Shown in pieces: positions 34,397-43,182 of a stretch of 64,000 nt of DNA. The position numbers were made by a program, and so were the translations under genes. Every line of letters begins with the position of its first letter. Positions within the stretch are counted from its first letter, which is position 1. This DNA is from Natrinema amylolyticum (GTDB lineage: Archaea; Halobacteriota; Halobacteria; Halobacteriales; Natrialbaceae). The notes under the pieces were generated by a model. That model worked only from the letters and a program-made list of their open reading frames with translations. It was not told the DNA's origin and did no database searches. The stretch lies in assembly GCF_020515625.1 (NCBI RefSeq), contig NZ_JAIWPJ010000001.1, positions 744,001 through 808,000 on the forward strand, given 5' to 3'.

Positions 34397-35989
34397 ATGA
34401 GCGGATCTACGACTCCCTCCGAGCGAGCGTTCGTGCTCGGACTCGACGGCGTGCCGTGGAGACTCATCGAGCAATGGAGCGACGAGGGTGAACTCCCGAA
34501 CTTCGCCCGGATGCGCGAGGAGGGTGCGTCCGGAACGCTCGATAGCACTCGCCCTCCGACGACGCCGCTCGCGTGGCCGTCGATCGCTACGGGAGTGTGG
34601 CCGGACAAACACGGGATCTACGGCTTTCAGAACCTCTCCTCGGAATACAGCCACGAGATGTACACGAGTCGAGATCTCGCACAGCCGGCCCTCTGGGACC
34701 AGCTCGGACCGTCCCACGTCGGAAACGTCCCGATGACGTATCCGGCCCGCGAGATCGACGGCACCATGGTCACGGGGATGATGACGCCCTCGACGGACCG
34801 GGAGTTCACGCATCCACCGGACCTGCAAGACGAGATCGATTCCCGGATTCCGAACTATAACATCAGCCTCGACTATCCCGAGTACGCCGATCGGCTGGAC
34901 GACTTCGAGGTCGCCGTCGACGACATGCTCACGAAACGTCGCGAGCTGATGGAGATCCAGATGGACCGCGCCGGCGACGACTGGCAGCTGTTCTTCTTCG
35001 TCTACACCGCGCCCGACCGGTTCCAGCACCTCATCTGGGACATGGACCGACTGCTCGCTCACTACAAGAAACTCGACGAGATACTCGGCGAGGTCATGGC
35101 GTACACGGACGAGCACGACGCGGACCTCTACGTCGTCTCCGACCACGGCTTCGGTCCGATCGAGGAACTCGTCTACGTCAACCGCATCTTGGAGCAGGAG
35201 GGCTACCTGTTCCGACGCGAGGACGAGGGAACCCGCGGGGCGCTCGCGAGCCTGGGAATCTCTCGAGACGCCATCACCGGGGCGCTCAATCGGGTCGGCA
35301 TCACCGAGGAGACCCTCGTCCAGTCGCTGCCCCGGCGGCTGGTCGACTCCGTCGCCGAACAGATCCCCGGTGATCACGCCCTCTACGACGTCGACTACGA
35401 CCGCACCGTCGCCTTCGTCCACGACACCGGCAACTGCTATATCAACGACACCGAGCGCTTCGACAGCGGCGTCGTCTCGCCGCGGGAAGTCCCCGAGGTG
35501 AAGGCCGATATCAGGGCCGCGTTCGAGTCGGCGACCGACGACGACGGCGACCCCCTCCTGGTCGTCCACGACGGGGACGACCTGTTCCCGACGGACGAGG
35601 ACTCGCCGGATCTCGTGGTCGGCGGCCGCGGCGTCTACGAGTCCCGGAGCGGGATGTCAGACGAAATCCGCGGCGATACGGGGACCTACGACGCGAGCCA
35701 CCGCAGCGAGGGGATCGTCCTCTGTCGCGGCCCGTCGATCGCCCCCGGCGCGACCCTGCGCGGGGCTCGAGTGGTCGACGTCGCGCCGACGCTGCTGCAC
35801 GGAATCGGCGAGCCCGTGCCGGAAAACGCCGACGGACGGGTACTCTTCGACGCCTTCGACGAGGAGGGCACGCCGGCGGCGACCAAAGTCGAGCGGACGA
35901 CGGTGGGCCGGATCGAGAACGGCGAGAAGGTCGACGAGGACTTCGACGACGTCGAGGACCGGCTGAAGGGGCTCGGCTATATGGAGTGA
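34397..35989 (+). CDS. Alkaline-phosphatase-superfamily phosphodiesterase (1 of 2)
   Basis: 530 residues. The nucleotide pyrophosphatase/phosphodiesterase fold shows FVLGLDGVPWRLIEQW (first metal aspartate), TTPLAWPSIATGVWPDKHG (nucleophile region), LYVVSDHGFGPI (second DH pair) and a late VAPTLLHGIG. No signal peptide is present, so it should act in the cytoplasm. A paralogue with the same motifs is at 58488-60116, also behind an ATAACAAAGC element and also among glycan genes. The family hydrolyses phosphodiesters or phospho-sugars; transfer of phospho-groups onto glycans is another possibility. Confidence 0.85.
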   Translation: MSGSTTPSERAFVLGLDGVPWRLIEQWSDEGELPNFARMREEGASGTLDSTRPPTTPLAWPSIATGVWPDKHGIYGFQNLSSEYSHEMYTSRDLAQPALWDQLGPSHVGNVPMTYPAREIDGTMVTGMMTPSTDREFTHPPDLQDEIDSRIPNYNISLDYPEYADRLDDFEVAVDDMLTKRRELMEIQMDRAGDDWQLFFFVYTAPDRFQHLIWDMDRLLAHYKKLDEILGEVMAYTDEHDADLYVVSDHGFGPIEELVYVNRILEQEGYLFRREDEGTRGALASLGISRDAITGALNRVGITEETLVQSLPRRLVDSVAEQIPGDHALYDVDYDRTVAFVHDTGNCYINDTERFDSGVVSPREVPEVKADIRAAFESATDDDGDPLLVVHDGDDLFPTDEDSPDLVVGGRGVYESRSGMSDEIRGDTGTYDASHRSEGIVLCRGPSIAPGATLRGARVVDVAPTLLHGIGEPVPENADGRVLFDAFDEEGTPAATKVERTTVGRIENGEKVDEDFDDVEDRLKGLGYME

Positions 35990-36053
35990 GCGCTCCGACT
36001 GCCCGACGTTCGAGTCGGTCACCGGGCGAGACCGGTCATCGCGAGGGACCCGA

Positions 36054-37451
36054 TCAGGTCCGGCCGCGCGGAAGCGACACGGTGATCGTATTCCCGCTCT
36101 CTGATCGTTCGAAGGAGATCCGACCGTTCGAGAGATCGACGGTCCAGTAGACGAGCCACAGACCCAGTCCGGACGTGTGATAGACGTCGTCCATCTTCCA
36201 GTCGCCGGTCAGGACGCGAAACTCGACCTCCGGAATCGGCGGACAGTTGTCTCGAAAGACGATATCGACCGTCTCGGGAGTGGTCCGGACGGTAACCGAT
36301 AGCGCCGACAGCCCGTCGCGTTCGTGTCGCACCGCGTTCTCGAGGAGTTCCGTCACGGCCAACTCGATCTCGTGGAGGGTGCTCGCGGTCGCCGACGCCG
36401 GGAACGTCGCGTCGATCGTCGCGTTCGGATACCGCTCTCGGACCGTTTCGACCGCGTCAGTGACGACCGGAACGAGATCGAGCGACTCGGGAACCGCTCG
36501 TTCAGTGAGTAACTCGATGATCTCGCGCTGCTTGTCGGCACTCTCGAGGAGCTCCCGTCCCTGCTGACGGATGATCTCCGCGCGCCCGCGAGACGGATCG
36601 TCGGCCTCCCGCGCGATACACTCGGCGTTGCCGAGGACGATGGACATGTCGTTTCGCAGGTTGTGACGGAGCAGGTTGTCCATGACGGCGAGCTGGCGTT
36701 CGCGCCGCCGCCGATCGGTGATGTCTCGAGAGAAGCCGACGATTCGGTCGACCTCGCCGTCCTCGACGATCGGCTCGGAGCGGACCCAGACCCAGCGACT
36801 GTACTCCGTGTCCGGGTTGACGCGATACTCGACGTCGACGGACTCCCCGTTCGAGGCGCGATCCATGGCCTCCCGGACGCAGGACACGTCGTCGGGGTGG
36901 ACGGCCTCGAGGAACTGCTGGGGGTCGGCCTCGAGATCGGCGACGGACTGGCCGAAGACGTCCTCGTAGGCGGGGTTGACGAACAGCAGCTCCGACCAGT
37001 CGCCGTCGAACATCCACAGGACGTCGCCGACGGTGCCGGCGATCGTCTGCAGTCGGCTCTCGGCGTCGCGGCGTTCCCGTTCCGCGGTCACCTGATCGGT
37101 GATGTCCCGCGAACTGATGACGTAGCCGTCGAGGGCGTCGTCCGGCAGGTCCGTCACGCGACTCTCCAGCCACACCCATCCGCCGTCCGCGGTCGCGTGG
37201 CGATAACGGACCGTCACCGACGACGCCGTCGACGAACGGACCTGCTCGAACCGGTCCGCGACCGCCCGCCTGTCGTCAGGATGGACGTACTCCTGAGACT
37301 GCTCGCCGACGAGCCGGTCCGGTTCGTAGCCGAGAATGGGATCGCTCGCCGCGTTGACGTAGACGTACGTACCACTTTCATCGACGATGGCGAGTTTGTC
37401 TTGGGCGTGTTCGAGCAGGACCGAGGCCAGGTCGTCGATTTCGACGGTCAT
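36054..37451 (-). CDS. PAS-PAS sensor histidine kinase
   Basis: 465 residues from the ATG at 37451. Two PAS domains (about 10-125 and 140-260; YVNAASDPILGYEPDRLVGE, FVNPAYEDVFGQSVADLE) each end in the PAC-like RDITD. They are followed by the H-box MDNLLRHNLRNDMSIVLGN and an ATPase domain with ELLENAVRH (N-box) and SGLGLWLVYW (G-box). No membrane segment is seen, so it is a soluble sensor, of the common haloarchaeal kind. Partner and ligand are unknown. It is convergent with the phosphodiesterase gene. Confidence 0.92.
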   Translation of the reverse strand: MTVEIDDLASVLLEHAQDKLAIVDESGTYVYVNAASDPILGYEPDRLVGEQSQEYVHPDDRRAVADRFEQVRSSTASSVTVRYRHATADGGWVWLESRVTDLPDDALDGYVISSRDITDQVTAERERRDAESRLQTIAGTVGDVLWMFDGDWSELLFVNPAYEDVFGQSVADLEADPQQFLEAVHPDDVSCVREAMDRASNGESVDVEYRVNPDTEYSRWVWVRSEPIVEDGEVDRIVGFSRDITDRRRRERQLAVMDNLLRHNLRNDMSIVLGNAECIAREADDPSRGRAEIIRQQGRELLESADKQREIIELLTERAVPESLDLVPVVTDAVETVRERYPNATIDATFPASATASTLHEIELAVTELLENAVRHERDGLSALSVTVRTTPETVDIVFRDNCPPIPEVEFRVLTGDWKMDDVYHTSGLGLWLVYWTVDLSNGRISFERSESGNTITVSLPRGRT

Positions 37452-37593
37452 CGGGCTATTGTGGTACCGTTTCCCGCACCGGGGAGAAAAGCGTGGCGGC
37501 GGTATACGGACGGGAGCGAATCGTCGGAACCGATCGGCTGACGGGGCGACGCAGCTCAAGGGGGCTCCTCGAGCGAGCCGACGGAGGCGACGG

Positions 37594-38901
37594 CTATCGA
37601 CCGGTACGGATGCGCCGCAGGCCGGTTTTCGCCGTGACCCAGGCCGGATAGACGGTGTTGTAGACGGGAGCGGGAGCGTTTCTCACGCCGGCACGGAGCA
37701 GTCGGTCGGTGAGCGGCGGTTCGGACTCCGAGATCAAGTCGTCCAGATCGACGCCCTCGAGCCACTCGAAGAAGGTCCGCTCGGCCGGCGTGGCGGGTTC
37801 CGTTTCGCGGGCGCGCTCGCGGATGTCCGCCCACATGTGGCGCTCGTCCTGTCCCAGCACCCAGTCGCCGCGCTCGAGGGAGCGCCGGAGCCGACGGTAG
37901 TCCGAGTCGGCGAACGGATAGCCGTGGTCTGCCGGCTCGAGGCCCGAGAGGCGAAGCCCGACGGCAGTGCGGTAGCACTTTTCGCACTCGCCGCAGTTGC
38001 CGTCCATCCGATCGTTACAGGTCTGGAGTTGGAGCGTCGGCTCCTCGCTGCGGACGTAGTCGGCGATGCGGTCGACGCGCTCCTGGCGGGTGAGTTCGTC
38101 GCCGTCGTGGTGACACTGCGTCCCGGTCCACCGAACGTGATCATCGATGTCGGGGCGCGAGCCCCACTCGAGGTCGATCCCGTCCCAGTGGGTCGCGGCG
38201 ACGTAGAGATCCGTCATCCCGCGCGCGTAGGCCATCGGCGCACAGAGGCCGAGCAGCCCCAGCCCGTGGCCGACGGAGCTGTACCAGCCGCCGTCGACGT
38301 GGCGCTTGTAGTGGGCCAACAGCATCGGATGGTCGAGGAACGAAAGCATGTTCGACTCGACGAACGCGGTCTCGCAGTCGTGGTCGTCGGCGAACCGCGA
38401 GACGCGCGTTCGCAGCGCGTCCCACTTCCCGTCGTCGGCGGCGTTCGGGGTGATCGTCCAGCCCCGGATACTGATCAACGTCGGCGACTCCTCGCGGTGG
38501 CGGACGTACGAACACGTCGAGTCGACGCCGCCGGTGAAGAGCAGTCCGCTCTCGTCGCCCGGTTCCGGCTCCGGATCGATCGTCCGGCGCGCGTAGAGGG
38601 TCCCACCCTCGAGGAAGTCGTGCATCTCGCACAGCGACGCTTTCACGTCCTCGAGGGCCCGCGCGAAGGTCGCGTCGACCTCGTCGACGTAGACGTCGGC
38701 CCCGTTGGCCCACGCGACCGGACAGACCTGCGCGAGGATCGGAATCGTGAGCACGCCGTCGGGAACGTCCTCGATCGGAACGTCGTAGTCGGTTCGGAAC
38801 GATTCGTCGGTGAAGAACCGCTCGAGGTCGGCCGTGGATCGAATCGAACACTCGAGGGTTCCGTCGTCGGCGGTGAGCCGGTCGATGATAATCGATGACA
38901 T
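37594..38901 (-). CDS. PP-loop ATP-pyrophosphatase-type enzyme of a glycan cluster
   Basis: 435 residues. LLFTGGVDSTCSY is a PP-loop (SGGxDS-like), as in enzymes that adenylate a carboxylate, carbonyl or tRNA base; a later cysteine cluster CNDRMDGNCGECEKCYRT looks like a zinc or iron-sulfur site. I do not recognise the exact family. PP-loop proteins beside sugar genes include WbpG-like N-acetyl-sugar amidotransferases, which turn a diacetamido-uronate into its amide or amidine. That role would fit the uronate pathway at 20970-25301, but the sequence is not a typical WbpG. It is monocistronic between a kinase and a large membrane protein. Confidence 0.65.
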   Translation of the reverse strand: MSSIIIDRLTADDGTLECSIRSTADLERFFTDESFRTDYDVPIEDVPDGVLTIPILAQVCPVAWANGADVYVDEVDATFARALEDVKASLCEMHDFLEGGTLYARRTIDPEPEPGDESGLLFTGGVDSTCSYVRHREESPTLISIRGWTITPNAADDGKWDALRTRVSRFADDHDCETAFVESNMLSFLDHPMLLAHYKRHVDGGWYSSVGHGLGLLGLCAPMAYARGMTDLYVAATHWDGIDLEWGSRPDIDDHVRWTGTQCHHDGDELTRQERVDRIADYVRSEEPTLQLQTCNDRMDGNCGECEKCYRTAVGLRLSGLEPADHGYPFADSDYRRLRRSLERGDWVLGQDERHMWADIRERARETEPATPAERTFFEWLEGVDLDDLISESEPPLTDRLLRAGVRNAPAPVYNTVYPAWVTAKTGLRRIRTGR

Positions 38902-39188
38902 GATGAAGGACGGGTCGCTCTCGAGTCAGCGGACCACGACCGCCTACAAAAACCATCAGAACCGTTGATTGATCAGCACTCGAGAAAGCAATTCATAGCT
39001 GACAGTCTGCAACCGATAGGGGCGGCATACTCGGGCGGTGAGTGTCACGGGTCACCTCGTTCATACCGAGACGTGACGCGGATCGCTCGCTCGAGGGCCA
39101 CGGTCGGCGAGAGCGGAAACCGAGGCGGTATTTCGGCGGTATAGGCGTGCAAATCACCCCCATACCTGGTTTTGAGGGTAGGAGCCGG

Positions 39189-39198
39189 ATAACAAACC
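39189..39198 (+). promoter_or_regulatory. Near-exact element ATAACAAACC before the GT-C-like gene
   Basis: Nine of ten bases match ATAACAAAGC. It ends 29 nt before the ATG at 39227, which opens a 14-codon leader frame coupled to the membrane protein gene. Confidence 0.55.
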
Positions 39199-39226
39199 CC
39201 GCCAGCGCCGACGAGGAGAGCAAGAC

Positions 39227-39271
39227 ATGCGTATCGAGACTGGCCCGGACGAACGCGGTGAGACGGTATGA
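39227..39271 (+). CDS. 14-codon leader frame of the GT-C-like gene
   Basis: MRIETGPDERGETV; its TGA overlaps the ATG at 39268 (ATGA). It lies 29 nt behind the promoter element. The product is acidic and has no recognisable similarity. Confidence 0.45.
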   Translation: MRIETGPDERGETV

Positions 39272-41061
39272 GACGGTCGACGCTCAACGTGACGGTCGCG
39301 ATCGGATTTATCGCGGTCGCGATCGGGATTTTAATCGCGAGAGCGAACCCGGCGACCGCCTACGAGTCGTCGGTCTACGTGGGCTCGCCGACGACCACCT
39401 GGGCCGTATTCGCACTCGCGCTCGCCGTCGCAGTCGGGACGACCCTCTCCTGTCGCGGTCGCCAACAGGGGTACGGGATCGCACTCGGCGGGACGACGGT
39501 GACGGCCATCGTGAGCCTCCCCGTGATCCGGAACTACCGTTTCGCCGGGATGGGCGACGCGATGACGCACTTGGGCTGGACGCGAGACATTATCTCCGGA
39601 GGAACCGCACCCCACGAACTGTTCTATCCGGGACTACACGCTATCGCGACGGTGTTTTACTTCGTCGGCGGCGTTCCGATCGAACGCGGACTCCTGATCG
39701 GCATGGTCGTTCTCTTCGTTCCGTTCGTTCTCTTCGTCCCGCTGGCCGTCCGCGACATGGCCGGCGGCGGACTAGCGGTCGGACTCGCCGCGATCGTCTC
39801 CTGGATGGTGCTACCGGTCAACAACATCGCGACGTTCATGGGCGTCCACACCAACTCGAACGCCCTGTTTCTCGTCCCCGCCGTCGTCTTCGCGATCGTC
39901 GCCTATCTTCGACGCCGGTCGACGGTCGAACGACTCCCGCTCGGACTGTCGCCGTTCAGCGCGCTCGTCTATCTCACTAGTCTCGCGCTCCTGTTGGTCC
40001 ACCCCCAACAGATGTTCAATATCATCGTCCTCGTCGCCGCGATCAGCGGCGTTCAGTTCCTCGCTCGCCGACGGTTCGACGATCACCCGATGCTCGAGCA
40101 CCCGACGACGTACGCGCACACGATCGTTCTCGGTGGAATGTTCGGGCTCTGGGCGCTGGGGAACGAGCGGTTCAGGAGTGCCGCGTCCGGACTCGTCTAC
40201 GGCCTGCTCGCCCAGGACATCGGTGCCGGGACCGAGGTCGATCAGCGGGGGTCGTCGCTGACCGATATCGGCGGGAGCCTCGCCGAACTCTTCGTGAAGA
40301 TGTTCCTCGACGCGGCGATCATCGGGCTCCTCGTCGGCCTGCTCATCCTGGCCGTCTGGCTTGGGCGAACGAGCCTCGACGCCGAGAGCAGGTCCTTCGT
40401 CAACTACGTCGGGTTCGGGTTCATCCCGCTCGGCGGCCTGTTCGCCGTCTACTTCGTCGGAACGCCGACGATGGCGTTTCGACAGGTCGGCTTCATCTAC
40501 GTCCTCATCACGATCCTCGCTGGAATCGCGCTGGCGCAGTTCACGGGCGGGCTCTCGAGGTTGCTCACGCGACCGGGAGCGAACGCGGTCACGGCCCTGG
40601 TACTCGGCTGCTGTCTGGTGCTCGGCCTGATGACGGTGTTCGCGTCGCCGCTGATCTACAATCCGGGCCAGCACGTGACCCCCGAAATGATGAGCGGCTA
40701 TGAGGACGGCTTCGATCACGGGGCCGAGGGCGTTCCCTACGCGGGTATGGGGTACGACCCCTACCGGTACGATCACGGAATCAACGGTATCTCCGGCGGC
40801 GGCGATACCATCGGTGGCGCGTCGGCGTCCACCGGAACCGTCAACGCGAGCGTCTTCTCGTCGGGCAACTACAGCGGGGCCTATCCGACCGACGAGTACT
40901 ACTTCGTCGTCACGGAGTGGGACAAGACGAAAGAGATCGACGTCTACCAGGAACTCAACTACCGCAGAGCCGCAGTCGAGGGACTCGACACTCACCCGGG
41001 CGCGAACAAGGTCGTCTCGAACGACGAGTTCGAGATGTACGCCGTCAGTAGCGAACCGTAG
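39268..41061 (+). CDS. Large multi-spanning membrane protein, GT-C-like
   Basis: 597 residues with about eleven transmembrane segments and a soluble, presumably extracellular, C-terminal 130 residues (after LVLGLMTVFASPLIYNPG). The first long outer loop contains GMGDAMTHLGWTRDI, an acidic patch resembling the catalytic loop of GT-C lipid-linked glycosyltransferases. It could be a polyprenyl-phosphate-dependent glycosyltransferase, a polymerase or a ligase. The assignment is from topology and position only. It is co-ordinated with the other glycan genes by an ATAACAAA-type element and a 14-codon leader. Confidence 0.6.
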   Translation: MRRSTLNVTVAIGFIAVAIGILIARANPATAYESSVYVGSPTTTWAVFALALAVAVGTTLSCRGRQQGYGIALGGTTVTAIVSLPVIRNYRFAGMGDAMTHLGWTRDIISGGTAPHELFYPGLHAIATVFYFVGGVPIERGLLIGMVVLFVPFVLFVPLAVRDMAGGGLAVGLAAIVSWMVLPVNNIATFMGVHTNSNALFLVPAVVFAIVAYLRRRSTVERLPLGLSPFSALVYLTSLALLLVHPQQMFNIIVLVAAISGVQFLARRRFDDHPMLEHPTTYAHTIVLGGMFGLWALGNERFRSAASGLVYGLLAQDIGAGTEVDQRGSSLTDIGGSLAELFVKMFLDAAIIGLLVGLLILAVWLGRTSLDAESRSFVNYVGFGFIPLGGLFAVYFVGTPTMAFRQVGFIYVLITILAGIALAQFTGGLSRLLTRPGANAVTALVLGCCLVLGLMTVFASPLIYNPGQHVTPEMMSGYEDGFDHGAEGVPYAGMGYDPYRYDHGINGISGGGDTIGGASASTGTVNASVFSSGNYSGAYPTDEYYFVVTEWDKTKEIDVYQELNYRRAAVEGLDTHPGANKVVSNDEFEMYAVSSEP

Positions 41062-41540
41062 CGGCGGTCCCGGTCGGCGTTTCGGTTTCTCCTCGCGAGC
41101 CGAAGTTCTAGATACCGCGTCGGCGCTGCGCTCGCGAACTATCGACCGACGGTTCGAGACTGATCGCGTCGCTCGCTCGAGGCCGCCATCGATCTCCGTC
41201 GCTCGAGACCACTCGTCCTCTGTCGAACCCTGTCTTCGCGTGGTCCCTCTGAGAGGGGCCGAAACGGCCGGTAATAGACTATTACGACTTGAGAAAGACG
41301 ATACTGTCCGTCCGAAACGGTGTCGTCGATACCGAACGGTCGATCCGAGCGTCCCGCCGGGTTCGGCACTGAGATCGGCTCGCTGCGGGACATGCCCTCG
41401 TTTCCTCGGCAAAGAGTCGATTACAGCCACGAGGTCTGTCATCAATTCGTTCGTATATTCGTGAACGAATATCGATAGATTGTGTCTCGATCTACAGTGT
41501 TAGAAATATATTCCGTAAATTTAAGCCATAGCTCCAAGAA
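41062..41540. other. Intergenic region; holds one copy of the 15-bp palindrome
   Basis: No gene was seen. It contains GTAATAGACTATTAC at 41271-41285 and turns A/T-rich after 41450, ahead of the beta-helix promoter. Confidence 0.45.
41271..41285. promoter_or_regulatory. 15-bp palindrome GTAATA-N3-TATTAC (1 of 4)
   Basis: GTAATA GAC TATTAC, a perfect 6-bp inverted repeat with a 3-base spacer, 292 bp upstream of the beta-helix gene at 41577. Confidence 0.6.
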
Positions 41541-41552
41541 AAAGTTTATGAG
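41541..41552 (+). promoter_or_regulatory. Promoter AAAGTTTATGAG of the first beta-helix gene
   Basis: The box ends 25 nt before the ATG at 41577, as in leaderless haloarchaeal promoters. The paralogue at 43183-45252 has AAAGTTTATAGG at exactly the same distance. The spacing decides the start at 41577 over the GTG at 41562 and ATG at 41595. Confidence 0.65.
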
Positions 41553-41576
41553 TGTAAGAAGGTGTTACGGACATGT

Positions 41577-42527
41577 ATGGCGCAGAACCCCCGTATGTCC
41601 GAGACGGAATCTACTCCGACTGCAGGCCGTAATAGCGGATTAAGCCGCCGTAACTACGTTCGCTCGCTCGCCGCGGTGGCGACCGCGGCGACCGCGATCG
41701 GCGGAGCCGGCACGGCCGCCGCTCAGGACGACTACGAGGTCATCGAAGCCGAGGGACAGACGATCACCATCGACGCCGGTGAGACGTGGGAAAACAAGCT
41801 CATCGACATGACGACCGGTCAAGATATCATCATCACCGCCCACAGCAGCGACTGGACGATCCGAAACATCGGCTTCAAGGGCGAGAACACCTCCGGTACC
41901 GGGTCCGCCACGTTCGGTATCTCCGATACGGGCAACGGCACCAGTACCGTCGAGAACGTCTACCTGGGCGACGGCTCGAGCACCGGTAACGGCAATCCGA
42001 ACGGTCACGGGCAGACGGCCTTCTGGGTCGCGCCGGACCACAACGGTCACATCGACTTCGAGAACGTCAACATCCAGAACTTCGCGGACAACGCGATCTA
42101 CGGCTCCGCACCCGGCAACAAGGGCGGCGGGACGATCCACATCGACAGCAGCTTCGCCGCGAACTGTTACGTCTCGCACTTCCGACTGGCCACCGAAGGG
42201 AGCAAAGTCACGAACTCGAGCGTCTACGTCGACGAGAGTCACGGTTACGTCGGCCGCGGTATCTGGGGCTGGGCCCCGGGGACGATCGAGGTCGAGGGCT
42301 GCCAGATCGAGATGAACGGCCAGAACAACGCCATCGTCGCCGGTGCGAACGGCAACCCGACGGAGATCACCGTCGCGGAAACCGACTACGATGAACAGGC
42401 CGGGATTTCCGAAGAGGCCGGATCGAACGTCCAGCTCGGCGACAGCGTCGGCACCGACCCCGAGGCGTTCATCCCGCAGGGCGTCCCGACGAGTCCCGAG
42501 GAAGCGGCGTCCGGTTCGCAGGAGTAA
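41577..42527 (+). CDS. Tat-secreted right-handed beta-helix protein (short paralogue)
   Basis: 316 residues. A twin-arginine signal LSRRNYVRSLAAVATAATAI, cleaved near TAAAQDD, precedes a pectate-lyase-like parallel beta-helix (about 60-290) with repeated rungs such as WTIRNIGFKGEN, STVENVYLGDGS and HIDFENVNIQNFADNAIYG. The C-terminus ends PTSPEEAASGSQE. It is probably a surface or secreted polysaccharide-binding or -cleaving protein; no lyase catalytic residues can be called. The same domain, with a longer C-terminus, is encoded in the opposite direction at 43183-45252. Confidence 0.82.
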   Translation: MAQNPRMSETESTPTAGRNSGLSRRNYVRSLAAVATAATAIGGAGTAAAQDDYEVIEAEGQTITIDAGETWENKLIDMTTGQDIIITAHSSDWTIRNIGFKGENTSGTGSATFGISDTGNGTSTVENVYLGDGSSTGNGNPNGHGQTAFWVAPDHNGHIDFENVNIQNFADNAIYGSAPGNKGGGTIHIDSSFAANCYVSHFRLATEGSKVTNSSVYVDESHGYVGRGIWGWAPGTIEVEGCQIEMNGQNNAIVAGANGNPTEITVAETDYDEQAGISEEAGSNVQLGDSVGTDPEAFIPQGVPTSPEEAASGSQE

Positions 42528-42552
42528 CGCCGCGCTCGGTCCTCGAGCGGTC

Positions 42553-42651
42553 CCGCTGACGCGAATTCGCCTTCCCCCGCTGACGCACCGTCCGCCCCGC
42601 TGACGCATCCGTCCCCCTCCCCACGCACGCCGTTCCGACCCCCGCTGACGC
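42553..42651 (+). repeat. Four direct CCGCTGACGC repeats in a C-rich tract
   Basis: Exact copies at 42553, 42577, 42597 and 42642, and a near copy CCGCGTGACGC at 42663. They lie in the C-rich space between the two convergent beta-helix genes. Confidence 0.75.
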
Positions 42652-42971
42652 GACCCCCTCCGCCGCGTGACGCTCGAGACGCGGACTCCCCGCGTGCGAC
42701 CGTTTTTGCGGCTCGTTTTCGCGATTTTTACGAAATAGACCGTATCGACGACTGTCGCGCCTCTCCGCGGCCCGTCTCGGTCTCGGCTCGAACGCGAGAC
42801 GGGTCCGTTCGACGCCACGGACCCAGCGGACGGCCGTCGATCCGCGGGCGGCGTCGAGAACGAATCGCCGCGATCGATCGCGCTTCCCTCTCGATCGGTT
42901 GCGGTCGACGAGATCGGAAAACGGAGACCACACTGACTGCAACTGCTGCGAGAATCAGTCGAAGAACGGCG

Positions 42972-42986
42972 GTAATATCGTATTAC
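42972..42986. promoter_or_regulatory. 15-bp palindrome GTAATA-N3-TATTAC (2 of 4)
   Basis: GTAATA TCG TATTAC between the convergent beta-helix genes, 445 bp after one stop codon and 197 bp before the other. Not a promoter position for either gene. The rest of 42528-43182 holds the direct repeats and no gene. Confidence 0.55.
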
Positions 42987-43182
42987 TTTCGGATTCAGGC
43001 CGGATCTCGACGATAAGAGGAGCGCGCTCGCGTAATCCAGTTCTCTGAATCAACGACGTCCTCGAGCCGCGTCCGAGACGCCGAGCGCCGTGATTGAGAT
43101 GATTCTCGAGCGGTGAGAGTCGGGACGAAAAGGCGAACCAGTGACTCGAACGAGTCGAACCGGGTATCGGCGCCGCGTCGCG

